A stretch of DNA of 64,000 nucleotides from Pseudanabaena sp. (GTDB lineage: Bacteria; Cyanobacteriota; Cyanobacteriia; Pseudanabaenales; Pseudanabaenaceae): positions 145,917 to 209,916 of the forward strand of contig QBMK01000003.1 of assembly GCA_003249035.1 (NCBI GenBank), read 5' to 3'. Of the stretch, positions 51,936 through 61,016 are shown piece after piece. Below the pieces are notes generated by a model. It ran no database searches. It was not told the DNA's origin and was given only the letters and a program-made list of their open reading frames with translations. Every line of letters starts with the position of its first letter. The stretch's first letter is position 1. A program made the translations under genes and the position numbers.

Positions 51936-53727
51936 AATGGGTTGCCATCATTTCTAGCTCATAGAGACTAGCGTATAAACCTTGTTTAGCAATCAGTTGA
52001 TCGTGACTACCAGTTTCGACAACCTCGCCTTGTTTGAGTACGAGAATGCGATCGACATTGCGAATCGTCGATAGACGGTGGGCGATAATAATTGTGGTGC
52101 GATTAATCAAAAGCCGATCTAAAGCTTGTTGAATTAAGAATTCCGTACTCACATCGAGGCTAGCTGTTGCCTCATCGAGAATCAAAATCCTAGGATCGCG
52201 GATCGCGGCTCTGGCAAAGGCTAACAACTGCTTTTGTCCACCAGAGAGATTTGTACCGCGCTCTCGAACTTGAGTTGCATAAGCTTCGGGTAGATCTTGA
52301 ATGAAGCGATCGACATTCATTAACTCGGCTGCTTCAACAACTTGCTCGATCGCATAGTCTTCCCCGAGAGTAATGTTGTCTTTGATATCACCAGAGAACA
52401 AAAAAGCATCCTGTAAAATCACCCCAACACAACGCCGTAATTCCGCTTGGGTAATTTCGCGAATATCAATGCCATCAATTAGAATTCTGCCTTTGGTTGG
52501 TTCGTAAAGACGAGATAACAGCCGAATAATTGAGCTTTTACCAGCACCCGTGGGGCCAACGAGGGCAATTTTTTCACCTGCTTTGAGGGTAAAGGTCACA
52601 TCCTTAAGAACATACTCATCAGGCTTGTAGCCGAACCAGACATGGTCAAAACAAATTTCGCCAGTGCCATCAAGGGGCAAAGTTTTTGGATATTCAGGAT
52701 CGCGAATTTCGATCGGTTCTTGCAAAATAGCGTTGATCCGTTCAACTGCCGTAAATCCTGCTTGTATTGTGGTGAATTTCTCGGCTAGTTGACGAATTGG
52801 GTCAAAAAGGCGCTGCGAGAATAATACAAAAGCTGAAAGCTCGCCAAAGGTGAGATTCTTTTGGACAATTTGCCCACCGCCTAGCCACAAAACACCTGCG
52901 ATCGCTACGAGCGCGATCCATTCCAATGTTGCTGATACGGCGGAGTCATGAAAGACTGTGCGGTTTACCTCATCAACATATTGCTGATTGACTTTGAGGT
53001 GTTGCGCGGAGTTAAACTTTTCGCGGCGAAATAACTGAACGATACTTGCGCCAATAATATTTTCTTGCAAAATTGAGTTGAGTTCCGACAAGCGATCGCG
53101 AGCTTTGAAATTGGCTTTGCGATACTCGTACTGAAAATAAACAATTAATGCAGTAACTGGGATAACCATTGCTACGAGCATCAGGGCTAAATCCCATCGC
53201 AGCAAAAACATAAATATAGCGATTGTGCCGATCGCAGCAAAATCGCTCAGTACGCCCACCGCACCAGTAGCAAAGACATCGCCTAATGCTTCAACATCAC
53301 TAGTTAAGCGTGTAATTAATTTGCCAACAGGTGTGCGATCAAAAAAACTAGTCGATAACGATGTGACATGTCGGAACAAATCGGTGCGAATATCTGCTGT
53401 GATTTTTTGTCCGACTTCTTGCACCAAGTAGCCCTGCCAAGACTGAAAAGCAAGTCTTACTGCGATCGTCAACAGGATAACTAAGCAAATCCAGCGTAAA
53501 CCCAACAAATCGCCACTTTTAATTGGTCCATCGATGGCTTGTTGAACCAGAATTGGCTGGACAGCACTAGCGATCGATAAGGGCACAAGTAAAAGCAGCG
53601 ATATGACAAGCTGTTTAGAATTTTGCTTTGCGTAAGGAAATAGGCTCAATATCAATCGCCAATCATTACTTTTGACCAGCTTTGAAGATTGAGACTTGGC
53701 AGAGCTATCTTTGGAAGTGTTGAGCAC
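51934..53727 (-). CDS. ABC exporter (fused permease-ATPase, MsbA/MDR type)
   Basis: 597 residues. The permease half (about 30-330) has six membrane segments and RTDLFRHVTSLSTSFFDRTPVGKLITRLTSDVEAL. The ATPase half has LVGPTGAGKSSIIRLLSRLYEP, the LSGGQKQLLAFARA signature, Walker B ILILDEATASLD and the switch His in IIAHRLSTI. It would act as a homodimer exporting lipid or drug-like molecules. The likely GTG start shares its G with the stop codon of psbI, so the exporter appears co-transcribed with a photosystem gene. A later start cannot be excluded. Confidence 0.92.
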   Translation of the reverse strand: MLNTSKDSSAKSQSSKLVKSNDWRLILSLFPYAKQNSKQLVISLLLLVPLSIASAVQPILVQQAIDGPIKSGDLLGLRWICLVILLTIAVRLAFQSWQGYLVQEVGQKITADIRTDLFRHVTSLSTSFFDRTPVGKLITRLTSDVEALGDVFATGAVGVLSDFAAIGTIAIFMFLLRWDLALMLVAMVIPVTALIVYFQYEYRKANFKARDRLSELNSILQENIIGASIVQLFRREKFNSAQHLKVNQQYVDEVNRTVFHDSAVSATLEWIALVAIAGVLWLGGGQIVQKNLTFGELSAFVLFSQRLFDPIRQLAEKFTTIQAGFTAVERINAILQEPIEIRDPEYPKTLPLDGTGEICFDHVWFGYKPDEYVLKDVTFTLKAGEKIALVGPTGAGKSSIIRLLSRLYEPTKGRILIDGIDIREITQAELRRCVGVILQDAFLFSGDIKDNITLGEDYAIEQVVEAAELMNVDRFIQDLPEAYATQVRERGTNLSGGQKQLLAFARAAIRDPRILILDEATASLDVSTEFLIQQALDRLLINRTTIIIAHRLSTIRNVDRILVLKQGEVVETGSHDQLIAKQGLYASLYELEMMATH

Positions 53728-53843
53728 TATTCGAGATCCCTATTACCTGGGTTGCGAGATGGATCGCTATTTAGGAAGCCAAATACAAACAAGCTGATAA
53801 AGAATATGACAGTGATGTAGACCACTATTTTTAAAGTGAGCAT
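53727..53843 (-). CDS. psbI: Photosystem II reaction-centre protein PsbI
   Basis: The 38-residue frame starts [15 protein letters not shown], crosses the membrane once and ends in [18 protein letters not shown]. These match PsbI almost position by position (MLTLKI, FGFLxxDPxRNPxxxDLE). PsbI binds the D1 side of photosystem II early in assembly. The TAG stop overlaps the GTG start of the downstream ABC exporter by one base. Confidence 0.95.
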   Translation of the reverse strand: MLTLKIVVYITVIFFISLFVFGFLNSDPSRNPGNRDLE

Positions 53844-54034
53844 AAATAAATAATCTCCGTATAAATATCTAAGAATTTATCCTATATTCAATCTTATAGG
53901 AAAAGATGGGAATTCCTTATACTTCCTTAAGATTAGCCAATTGCTGTTGAGTATAAATACTTAAGATCTGCAATTATGAAGAAAGTCATTAACTCTTCTC
54001 GTAAGGCAAGTCATGCTCTCTGTTTATTAAGCTT

Positions 54035-54709
54035 TTAAACAGGAAAGACTTGCCCTAAAAGTTGAGATCGCTCAATGTATAGAGATATTTGAGAAGCGAT
54101 CGCCTTTAATAGTTTTTCATCTAAACCTGAATAAGCAAGGGTCATTTCTTGAACATTTTCTGTGGTAATTGAAATATCTTTAACCTTACGATTTATTAAC
54201 TGAAAAACTCCGATTGTTCTTTCTTGTGAGTCAAACAAGGGAACTGCTAGAACTGAACGTGTGTGGTATTCAATATCACAATCAAAAGTCTTGTGATGCT
54301 GATATATCACATCATCTGGCAAATTATGGACATCGGATATATTCAGTGTCTCCCCTGTCATCGCCACATAGCCAACGATACTATCTTGATTTAGTGGCAC
54401 GGCAAAGCTGACTAGCGATCGATCTGGCTGAGAGTCATTTTGCGCGACTTCAAAGCAGACTGTATGAACTGGAGCAGAGCGATCGATTAAGTAGATACTT
54501 CCAGCATCACTTGACGTAATTTTTCGAGTTGTAGATAATGCTGACTCTAAAAGAACTCTTAAGTCATGCGTACTAGATAAAGATATGGATAAAGTCAACA
54601 GATCGTCAAGCAAGCATTTGTAATAATGCAGTTGCTCTAAGACCTGAAGATTGGAAGGGGGAATGTCTTCAGATGTTTCTGGTTGCCAGCCTAAATCAGG
54701 AGTCATGGA
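54035..54709 (-). CDS. GAF-domain protein
   Basis: 224 residues from the ATG at 54709 (a TTG at 54745 would extend it). A short N-terminal helix (LQVLEQLHYYKCLLDDLLTLSISLSS) precedes one GAF domain: LESALSTTRKITSSDAGSIYLIDR, FAVPLNQDSIVGYVAMTGETLNISDVH, SVLAVPLFDSQERTIGVFQLINR. No chromophore Cys is obvious, and no output domain is attached. Similar GAF units are found in front of phosphodiesterase or kinase domains. It may be a stand-alone ligand sensor. Confidence 0.82.
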   Translation of the reverse strand, partial: SMTPDLGWQPETSEDIPPSNLQVLEQLHYYKCLLDDLLTLSISLSSTHDLRVLLESALSTTRKITSSDAGSIYLIDRSAPVHTVCFEVAQNDSQPDRSLVSFAVPLNQDSIVGYVAMTGETLNISDVHNLPDDVIYQHHKTFDCDIEYHTRSVLAVPLFDSQERTIGVFQLINRKVKDISITTENVQEMTLAYSGLDEKLLKAIASQISLYIERSQLLGQVFPV

Positions 54710-54849
54710 TGTGCCAATATCTTTAAAATAATGTCCGCTAAGCAATGCTCGCTAAGCACAAATCAAACAAAGTCTTGGGAATTTAGTCTTAGCAGTACAA
54801 GCTATCCGAATAATACTAACAAAACCATCTGAGAAAAATACTAAATACA

Positions 54850-54888
54850 GAAAGTAAATGGCAGCGCTTAGCGCTGCCATTTACTTTC
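54850..54888. terminator. Terminator of amt
   Basis: GAAAGTAAATGGCAGCGC pairs with GCGCTGCCATTTACTTTC around TTA, directly after the amt stop codon. Confidence 0.7.
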
Positions 54889-54889
54889 T

Positions 54890-56362
54890 TTATTCTTCTT
54901 CGTCATCAAATTGCAAATCGTCGATTGGATATACATCTGGCCAAGCCGATGCACCATGCTCATAAACATCAATGCCGATGCGATCGGCTTCTGCATTGAC
55001 TCGTAACAGCCCGACGGCTTTGAGAGTGCCAAACATTATAAATGAGAATACAACTACAAAAATGACGATCGCGGCAATACCTCCGAGTTGAACGCCTAGC
55101 AAGCCAAACCCACCACCCAAGAATAAGCCAGCTGTTTTATTCATTGTTAGAGCAGGATGTCCAAATAAGCCAACGCAGATCGCCCCCATCATGCCGCAAG
55201 CTCCATGTACTGCAAATGCACCAACAGGATCGTCAATTTCAAACCACTCAATGATATCTACGACAATGAGGACGAGTACACCTGCAACTAACCCAATTAG
55301 CGCTGCTGCCCAAGGCATTACATAGGCACAACCAGCGGTCACGGCTACTAAACCTGCCAACGAGCCATTCAGCCCACAGAATAAATGCCACTGCTTAAAT
55401 CGAAAGTAAATATAGAGCATTGCCGCTAAAGCACCAGTCGATGCCGCTAACGTTGTATTCACAACAACTAAGCCAACTAGACCTGTGTTACTTAGTGTTA
55501 AAGCTGACCCAGCATTGAAGCCGTACCAACCAAACCATAAAATCATGGTGCCAATTGTGGCATAACCAAGGTTATGGGCTGGCGGGATTTGTCCCCATAC
55601 ACGATCAGATCTTGGCCCAAGTAAATAGGCTCCAACCAAAGATGTCCATCCCCCCACAGTATGCACGACCGCACTTCCAGCAAAATCATGAAAGTTAAGC
55701 TTATATAGCCAGCCACCATTGTTCCAAGCCCAATGAACGATGATCGGATACATGACAGCACCCATGATAAATGCATAGATTAAGTCACCCTTAAATTCTG
55801 TTCGCTCAGCCATCGATCCTGTGGTGATCGTACTGGCCGTAGCAGAGAAAGCAAACTGAAAGAAAAAGAGAGTTAATGTATTGACTGGAGCAGTGGAACC
55901 TCCCGACCCGATCGCATATTCGATCACCCCATTATTTAAAGTAAAAGCATTATTTAAGAAGAACCCATCGACTCCCCAAAATCCGTTACTAGTGGTTCCA
56001 AAGGCGATCGCAAATCCTGTTGCCCACCATGCTACTAGGGTAATTGCTGCATCGATAAAGTTCTCAGCAAGTGTATTTACAACACCAGTCTGTCTGACCA
56101 GCCCTGCCTCTAGCATGGCGAATCCACATTGCATAAAAAACACTAAGAACCCTGTGATGAGCACCCAACTCGTATCAACAGATAACCGAAGTTCTTTTGT
56201 CGTTTGACTGAGTTCACTAGTGGTTTTACTCAGTGATTCTAATGTGCCAGTCTCGACCGCATGGGCGATCGTGGGCGTAAGTGCAGCAAATATCGCGGCT
56301 CCGATCGCGATCGCCAAAAAACGTGCAAAATAATTCTTTCTTTTAATTGAGACTTTTGCCAT
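54890..56362 (-). CDS. amt: Ammonium transporter
   Basis: A 490-residue Amt/MEP/Rh channel. A long signal-like N-terminus (FLAIAIGAAIFAALTPTIAHA) precedes an unusual 25-residue Ser/Thr/Lys-rich linker and the channel core. The core has WVLITGFLVFFMQCGFAMLEAGLVR, FQFAFSATASTITTGSMAERTEF, the pore residues in GSAVVHTVGGWTSLVGAYLLGPR and the second pore His in FAVHGACGMMGAICVG. The acidic tail (QFDDEEE) is cytosolic. No GlnK gene is adjacent. A bipartite hairpin element lies 41 bp upstream, between the gene and any more distant promoter. Confidence 0.95.
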   Translation of the reverse strand: MAKVSIKRKNYFARFLAIAIGAAIFAALTPTIAHAVETGTLESLSKTTSELSQTTKELRLSVDTSWVLITGFLVFFMQCGFAMLEAGLVRQTGVVNTLAENFIDAAITLVAWWATGFAIAFGTTSNGFWGVDGFFLNNAFTLNNGVIEYAIGSGGSTAPVNTLTLFFFQFAFSATASTITTGSMAERTEFKGDLIYAFIMGAVMYPIIVHWAWNNGGWLYKLNFHDFAGSAVVHTVGGWTSLVGAYLLGPRSDRVWGQIPPAHNLGYATIGTMILWFGWYGFNAGSALTLSNTGLVGLVVVNTTLAASTGALAAMLYIYFRFKQWHLFCGLNGSLAGLVAVTAGCAYVMPWAAALIGLVAGVLVLIVVDIIEWFEIDDPVGAFAVHGACGMMGAICVGLFGHPALTMNKTAGLFLGGGFGLLGVQLGGIAAIVIFVVVFSFIMFGTLKAVGLLRVNAEADRIGIDVYEHGASAWPDVYPIDDLQFDDEEE

Positions 56363-56402
56363 GATTTAGATCCATACACCGATATTTAGATTGTCGAGCA
56401 TT

Positions 56403-56508
56403 TATACCAATCCACAAAAGTGTGACAACATCTTTGTGGATTAAAAATCAAACCCAGTAAGGGTTTCCAAAAGACAAAATGGCATAGCCATTTTGTCTTT
56501 TGGAATTA
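56403..56508 (+). repeat. Bipartite hairpin repeat element, copy D
   Basis: The element runs from TATACCAATCCACAAAAGTG to TTTTGGAATTA. Its second stem reads AAAAGACAAAATGGC/GCCATTTTGTCTTTT. Confidence 0.75.
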
Positions 56509-56917
56509 CATCTGTATCTTGAGGATTTCTTAAATAGGATGCTACAAGATCAACGAGATTAATCATGCAAGATGATGTTTTGATTCGCTGATGCTTTTCA
56601 TAAAGCTATATTTCCCTATAATTTGGGAACCCGTCGCTATCACATAATTGAAATTGCTAGAGATTACTTGGGGAATAATAAAGTTGCCTTTGCAAATTCT
56701 TGAGGTAAGTTTAGTAATACTTTCTTATACGTTTAATGGATGATCTATGAAAGTGTCGATTAGTACAGTCAACTTTTTGATGGATACTAACGATAGTCTG
56801 TGGGGTTTTATAGTGATCGTCAGTTATGTTCGAGCAAAATCGCAACTCAAAGGAGAACTGTTAAGAAAGCCACACAATTCTCCTTTGAGTTGAAGTGGAG
56901 ATAGCGACACAAGTAGC
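56509..56917. other. Spacer upstream of amt and of the CRP-type sites
   Basis: Contains a 48-codon frame (56747-56893, MKVSISTVNFLMDTNDSLWG..) with no known family. Its end lies in the 15-bp inverted repeat CAACTCAAAGGAGAA (56843-56857) with TTCTCCTTTGAGTTG (56878-56892). No other gene is seen. Confidence 0.35.
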
Positions 56918-56933
56918 TGTGATCGAAATCACA
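56918..56933. promoter_or_regulatory. CRP-type binding site 1
   Basis: TGTGATCGAAATCACA matches the TGTGA-N6-TCACA consensus without mismatch. Cyanobacterial cAMP receptor proteins such as Sycrp1 recognise this consensus. Confidence 0.65.
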
Positions 56934-56962
56934 ATAGCGATGTCTAATGATCACTGAGTTGT

Positions 56963-56978
56963 TGTGAGCTGAGTCACA
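56963..56978. promoter_or_regulatory. CRP-type binding site 2
   Basis: TGTGAGCTGAGTCACA is a second perfect consensus match, centred 45 bp from the first. Its centre lies 41.5 bp upstream of the start predicted from a GATACT -10 box at 57000-57005, the position expected for class II activation. Confidence 0.65.
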
Positions 56979-57011
56979 ACTAAAACGAGAAAAAAGAAAG
57001 ATACTCTTCCC

Positions 57012-57069
57012 AACTAGCGACGTATCTACATAATTTTTTCCCGCAAGAATGCCTCCTGCGGGTTTTTTT
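57012..57069 (+). ncRNA. Possible very short CRP-controlled RNA
   Basis: A transcript from about 57012 would end at the intrinsic terminator CCCGCA..TGCGGG (57040-57062) with seven T residues. It would be about 58 nt long. The terminator loop holds GCCTCC, complementary to a Shine-Dalgarno sequence. Start and existence are predicted only. Confidence 0.35.
57040..57069 (+). terminator. Intrinsic terminator
   Basis: A six-bp GC-rich stem (CCCGCA/TGCGGG) is followed by TTTTTTT. No protein gene precedes it on the plus strand, which is the reason for proposing a short RNA. Confidence 0.75.
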
Positions 57070-57227
57070 ATGTCAAGAATTCAGAAGATAATAGCAAAAG
57101 ACTCCAAGTTTTAAGTTTTGATTTGTAATCAGTAGGGCTGAGCACTTGACTTTGTAATTTCTTCTCTAAATTTGTTTGTAAACAATTCGTTACAATATTG
57201 TATAGGAACTTACCAACGAGGAAAACT

Positions 57228-58004
57228 ATGTACCTAACATGGCTAGACAGTAATTCATGGCTAATAGAGATTGCAGGCAAACGCATCTTGCTTGATCCTT
57301 GGCTAGTTGATGCACTGATGTTTGGTAATGCTGCATGGTTTTTCAAGTCTGAGCGACGGACACCAAGAGAAATCCCCCAAAATATTGATTTGATTTTACT
57401 GTCACAGGGTCTGCCTGATCATGCTCACCCCGCAACCCTTAAGCAACTCGATCGCCAAATTCCTATAGTAGGTTCACCGAGTGCTGCAAAGCTGGTTAGA
57501 GAACTGGAATATAAGCAGGTTACATCTCTTGCTCATGGTGAAGTATTTAGTATTCCCAATCTCCTAGAAATCATAGCTGTTATGGGTTCGCCCACTGGCC
57601 CAAATATCTATGAGAATGGGTATATTTTGAAGGATCTTGTGGAAGGAACTTCTATTTATTACGAACCTCATGGCTATCATGCTGCCGCAATTCAGGAATT
57701 TGCTCCTGTTGACGTGGTGATTACACCCACGATTGATTTGAAGTTACCTCTGATTGGTACAGTGATCAAGGGACAAAAAGGTGCGGTACAGGTTGCGAAA
57801 TGGCTCAAGCCTCAAGTGATATTGCCCACTGCCGCAGGTGGTGACCTGACCTATAGCGGTTTCTTGCTAAATATTCTGAAGGCAGAAGGAACGATGGATT
57901 CTTTGCGATCGCTATTTACTGAAAATAATATTTCCACACAGGTGATCGAGCCAAAGCCTTGGGAACGCTTTGAAGTCAAGCTCCAGAAATTAGCCGTCAC
58001 ATAA
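57228..58004 (+). CDS. MBL-fold (UlaG-like) metal-dependent hydrolase relative
   Basis: 258 residues from an ATG preceded by GAGG. The layout is that of beta-lactamase-superfamily hydrolases of the UlaG type: YLTWLDSNSWLIEIAGKRILLDPWL, then LILLSQGLPDHAHPATLKQL in place of the HxHxDH motif (only DHAH remains), YYEPHGYH, and VDVVITPTIDLKLPL. Several metal ligands are altered, so activity is uncertain. Cyanobacteria and plants have similar MBL-like proteins of unknown role. It is followed by two terminator hairpins. Confidence 0.75.
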   Translation: MYLTWLDSNSWLIEIAGKRILLDPWLVDALMFGNAAWFFKSERRTPREIPQNIDLILLSQGLPDHAHPATLKQLDRQIPIVGSPSAAKLVRELEYKQVTSLAHGEVFSIPNLLEIIAVMGSPTGPNIYENGYILKDLVEGTSIYYEPHGYHAAAIQEFAPVDVVITPTIDLKLPLIGTVIKGQKGAVQVAKWLKPQVILPTAAGGDLTYSGFLLNILKAEGTMDSLRSLFTENNISTQVIEPKPWERFEVKLQKLAVT

Positions 58005-58008
58005 AAAA

Positions 58009-58074
58009 GGAGCGCTAAGCGCTCCCTTTAAATCTCTTTAAAAAAGAATGAGCGCCCAGCGCTCATTCTTTTTT
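58009..58074. terminator. Two hairpins between convergent MBL-like gene and ftsH
   Basis: GGAGCGC/GCGCTCC lies at 58009-58025. AAAAAAGAATGAGCGC with GCGCTCATTCTTTTTT lies at 58040-58074. Confidence 0.8.
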
Positions 58075-58079
58075 GGGTT

Positions 58080-59972
58080 TTAGAACTTGACTGAAGCAGT
58101 TTTCTTTTCCGGTATTTGCGTGTATTCTGCAACGATTTTACGAAACTCTTCACCATCTAAAGTCTCTACATCCAGCAGAATATCGACTAGGCGATCGCAC
58201 AAGTCACGATTTTCTTCAATTAAGCTCTTGGCGGTGTCGTAACAAGTTTGAGCAATTTGGCGAATTTGCCGATCAATACGATCGCCCAGTTTGACCGAAT
58301 AATCATTTTGAGGCATCATATTGCGTCCTAAGAAAATCTCGCCACTCTCGCTTTCCAGAGCACCCAAGCCTAAATCCGACATGCCAAACTGAGTCACCAT
58401 CAATCTCGTCAGCCTTGCGACTTGCTGAAAATCGCCCGATGCGCCTGTGGTAATTTCGGCTTCGCCAAAGACTACTTCTTCAGCCGCTCTCCCACCAAGC
58501 ATCATCGTAATTGTGTCAAGAATCTGCGATCGGGACTCTAGACCATATTCTTCATCGGGGACACCTTTAGCAAATCCACCGATACCACCAGAACGAGGCA
58601 CGATGGTAATTTTGTCGAGTAAAGACGCATTTTTGAGCAAGGTCATCACCAAGGCATGACCAACTTCGTGATAAGCAACCAGACGTTTTTTTGAGCTATC
58701 GAGCATTGGCTTCATGCTTAGCCCGATGGTAATGCGATCGATTGCATCGGCAATTTCTAGTTCTCCAATTGCATCTTTATAGCGACGAGCTGCCAATATG
58801 GCGGCTTCGTTTAACAAGTTTGCCAAATCCGCACCAGCAAACCCAGGGGTTAAACGGGCGACAGATTCAAGTGAGACATTTTCTTCAAGTTTTTTATTGC
58901 GTGCATGGACTTTAAGAATTTCTTGACGACCTTTATAGTCGGGATAGTCCACTGTAATTTGGCGATCAAAACGACCTGGTCTTAGCAAGGCACTATCTAG
59001 CACATCAGGGCGATTAGTTGCGGCAACGACGATCACGCCTGTATTGCCTTGAAAACCGTCCATTTCCGTGAGCATTTGGTTTAGGGTTTGTTCCCGCTCA
59101 TCGTTGCCGCCGCCAATGCCAGACCCACGCTGCCGACCGACAGCGTCAATTTCATCAATAAAAATGATGCAAGGAGCATTATCTTTTGCTTTTTGAAATA
59201 AGTCACGTACGCGAGAAGCACCCACACCAACAAACATTTCTACAAATTCTGAACCTGACAGAGAGAAGAAAGGAACACCCGCCTCTCCTGCGATCGCTTT
59301 AGCTAATAGAGTTTTGCCTGTCCCTGGAGGCCCAATTAGCAAAACGCCCTTAGGGATTTTTGCGCCAACCGCCGTAAAGCGATCGGGTTGTTTAAGAAAT
59401 GTAACGACTTCCTGCAATTCTTCCTTGGCTGTATCAATCCCAGCCACATCTTCAAACATGATCCCCGTTTTTGCTTCTGGGGAAAATCTTGCTTTAGTTT
59501 TGCCAAAGCTGAGAGTTTGTCCAGGCCCCCCAGGAGCATTGCTGAGTCTGCGGAACACCATCAGCAATATAAAAATCAATAGCATTGGCAAAAAGAATGT
59601 ACTTGCCAGTTGCCAAATTAAGGATGGCTGCTGAGGAGCTCTTACCGCTGTATCGACATTGTTTTCCCGTAAGGCTTTCATCAACTCGGTATTGCCATCA
59701 CGGGCAATTAAGTCAACCCTGACCTTGCGACCATCTTTTAAAACCGCTTCTGCCGCTAATCCATTACTTTCCAAATCGATTTTTTGGACTCGATTTTCTT
59801 TCACATTTGCGAGCAGTTCGGTATAGCTGATGGTCACAGCGCTATCAGTATCGGCTTGCGCAGATACTGGTAAGGTTGTTGCTACACTTTGCAATATGGC
59901 TAAACTGACGACCGTTGTTTTGACTCGCCGCCAAAAGTTTGCCAAAAAGATTTTTTTTCCAAAAGACATCAC
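58080..59972 (-). CDS. ftsH: ATP-dependent zinc metalloprotease FtsH
   Basis: Membrane AAA protease of 630 residues. An N-terminal signal or membrane segment ([21 protein letters not shown]), a lumenal domain, and the second segment ([21 protein letters not shown]) precede the AAA module. That module has Walker A GPPGTGKT at 214-221, Walker [16 protein letters not shown] and the second-region-of-homology arginines. The protease has HEVGH at 435-439. Cyanobacterial FtsH complexes of this class degrade damaged photosystem II subunits. Which of the usual four paralogues this is cannot be told here. Confidence 0.96.
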   Translation of the reverse strand: MMSFGKKIFLANFWRRVKTTVVSLAILQSVATTLPVSAQADTDSAVTISYTELLANVKENRVQKIDLESNGLAAEAVLKDGRKVRVDLIARDGNTELMKALRENNVDTAVRAPQQPSLIWQLASTFFLPMLLIFILLMVFRRLSNAPGGPGQTLSFGKTKARFSPEAKTGIMFEDVAGIDTAKEELQEVVTFLKQPDRFTAVGAKIPKGVLLIGPPGTGKTLLAKAIAGEAGVPFFSLSGSEFVEMFVGVGASRVRDLFQKAKDNAPCIIFIDEIDAVGRQRGSGIGGGNDEREQTLNQMLTEMDGFQGNTGVIVVAATNRPDVLDSALLRPGRFDRQITVDYPDYKGRQEILKVHARNKKLEENVSLESVARLTPGFAGADLANLLNEAAILAARRYKDAIGELEIADAIDRITIGLSMKPMLDSSKKRLVAYHEVGHALVMTLLKNASLLDKITIVPRSGGIGGFAKGVPDEEYGLESRSQILDTITMMLGGRAAEEVVFGEAEITTGASGDFQQVARLTRLMVTQFGMSDLGLGALESESGEIFLGRNMMPQNDYSVKLGDRIDRQIRQIAQTCYDTAKSLIEENRDLCDRLVDILLDVETLDGEEFRKIVAEYTQIPEKKTASVKF

Positions 59973-60121
59973 TGCCTGTCGCTCCTTATTGCCCCGTCGA
60001 TGCGGTAATCGGTTGACTTAACTATTTACATAGTCTAATGCATTAGCTCAATACCTGACATACAGTAAAGACGAGATAAAGCCAGAAGAATAGTTTCGGC
60101 ACTACCTATGCACAATTAAAT

Positions 60122-60265
60122 AACCCAAGTTGCTACCTATCAAAAACCGTCTCAAAACAAGTTAAAAACAGCCTCTCTAAGTGCTAAACAACGCTTTATT
60201 TATATAAAAATCTAGCATTTTTTATTTTGATTTTAGTTTTGGATGAATAGGTAGCAACTTGGGTT
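60122..60265. mobile_element. 144-bp MITE, copy 2
   Basis: It has the same 19-bp perfect terminal inverted repeats as copy 1 and an identical length. AAAT flanks both sides as a 4-bp target duplication. It lies between ftsH and a small membrane protein gene. Confidence 0.88.
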
Positions 60266-60272
60266 AAATATG

Positions 60273-60325
60273 CAAAACCAACATCTGTCACGCCCGCTAC
60301 GCGGGCGTGACAGATGTTGGTTTTG
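60273..60325. repeat. Perfect 25-bp hairpin
   Basis: 60273-60297 pairs with 60301-60325 around TAC and is followed by a T-rich tract on the plus strand. It lies 8 bp from the MITE end. Confidence 0.6.
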
Positions 60326-60436
60326 TTTTTTCGATATTCCAATTTACTTGTGCTCTGAAACTATTTCTCTGACGTTTAACGCATACTTGACTAGCCGCCA
60401 TAGCTAGATGAAAACTTTATTCAGAAAGGAAAAACA

Positions 60437-60847
60437 ATGAATTGGATTGCTGACAAGATTAAGTGGATTATGCTTGTGTCTGGTTTGCTAACTTGTACAT
60501 TGTTTTATGCTGTGATCGCACCACAAGCCGCACTGAAATCTACATTTGGCGATTCTTTAGAGGGACAACTTGCAGAAATTATCGTGCGTAACTGGGGAGC
60601 TTTAATTACCCTTGTTGGCATAATGCAAATTTATGGAGCGTTTAACCCACCGATTAGGAGATTTGTTTTGGTCATAGCTTGTATCAGCAAATTGACTTTT
60701 ATTAGCTTAGTCCTGATTTACGGTAGACAATATCTGGGACAGGCAGGCATTGCGATCGCGATCGATTCAGTAATGGTCATCCTGTTTATCATTTATATGC
60801 TCAGCGATCGTCAAAAAAACATCAATAAAATACAGCGATTGTCGTGA
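60437..60847 (+). CDS. Small integral membrane protein (136 aa)
   Basis: Four hydrophobic segments are visible, at about 9-30 (IKWIMLVSGLLTCTLFYAVIA), 52-66, 74-95 (FVLVIACISKLTFISLVLIYG) and 103-122 (GIAIAIDSVMVILFIIYML). GAGGAAAA-type purines precede the ATG (AGAAAGGAAAAACA). No family function is recognised; similar short proteins occur widely in bacteria. A perfect hairpin follows the stop. Confidence 0.7.
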   Translation: MNWIADKIKWIMLVSGLLTCTLFYAVIAPQAALKSTFGDSLEGQLAEIIVRNWGALITLVGIMQIYGAFNPPIRRFVLVIACISKLTFISLVLIYGRQYLGQAGIAIAIDSVMVILFIIYMLSDRQKNINKIQRLS

Positions 60848-60850
60848 TGA

Positions 60851-60905
60851 CATAAACCCTATATTTAAGGAGAAGCAATGCTTCTCCTTAAATATAGGGT
60901 TTATG
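60851..60905. repeat. Perfect 25-bp hairpin
   Basis: 60851-60875 pairs with 60881-60905 around CAATG, directly after the small membrane-protein gene. It has no T-run and so resembles the other long hairpins of this genome. Confidence 0.6.
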
Positions 60906-61016
60906 TTAAGAAGCGTAGCGATTCTAGAGAAAGATAGATTTACTTCATATTCTTTATAGCGCTATGAGACAATTACAATAAAATACACGCAAGCAACGCT
61001 ACGCATATTCATATCC

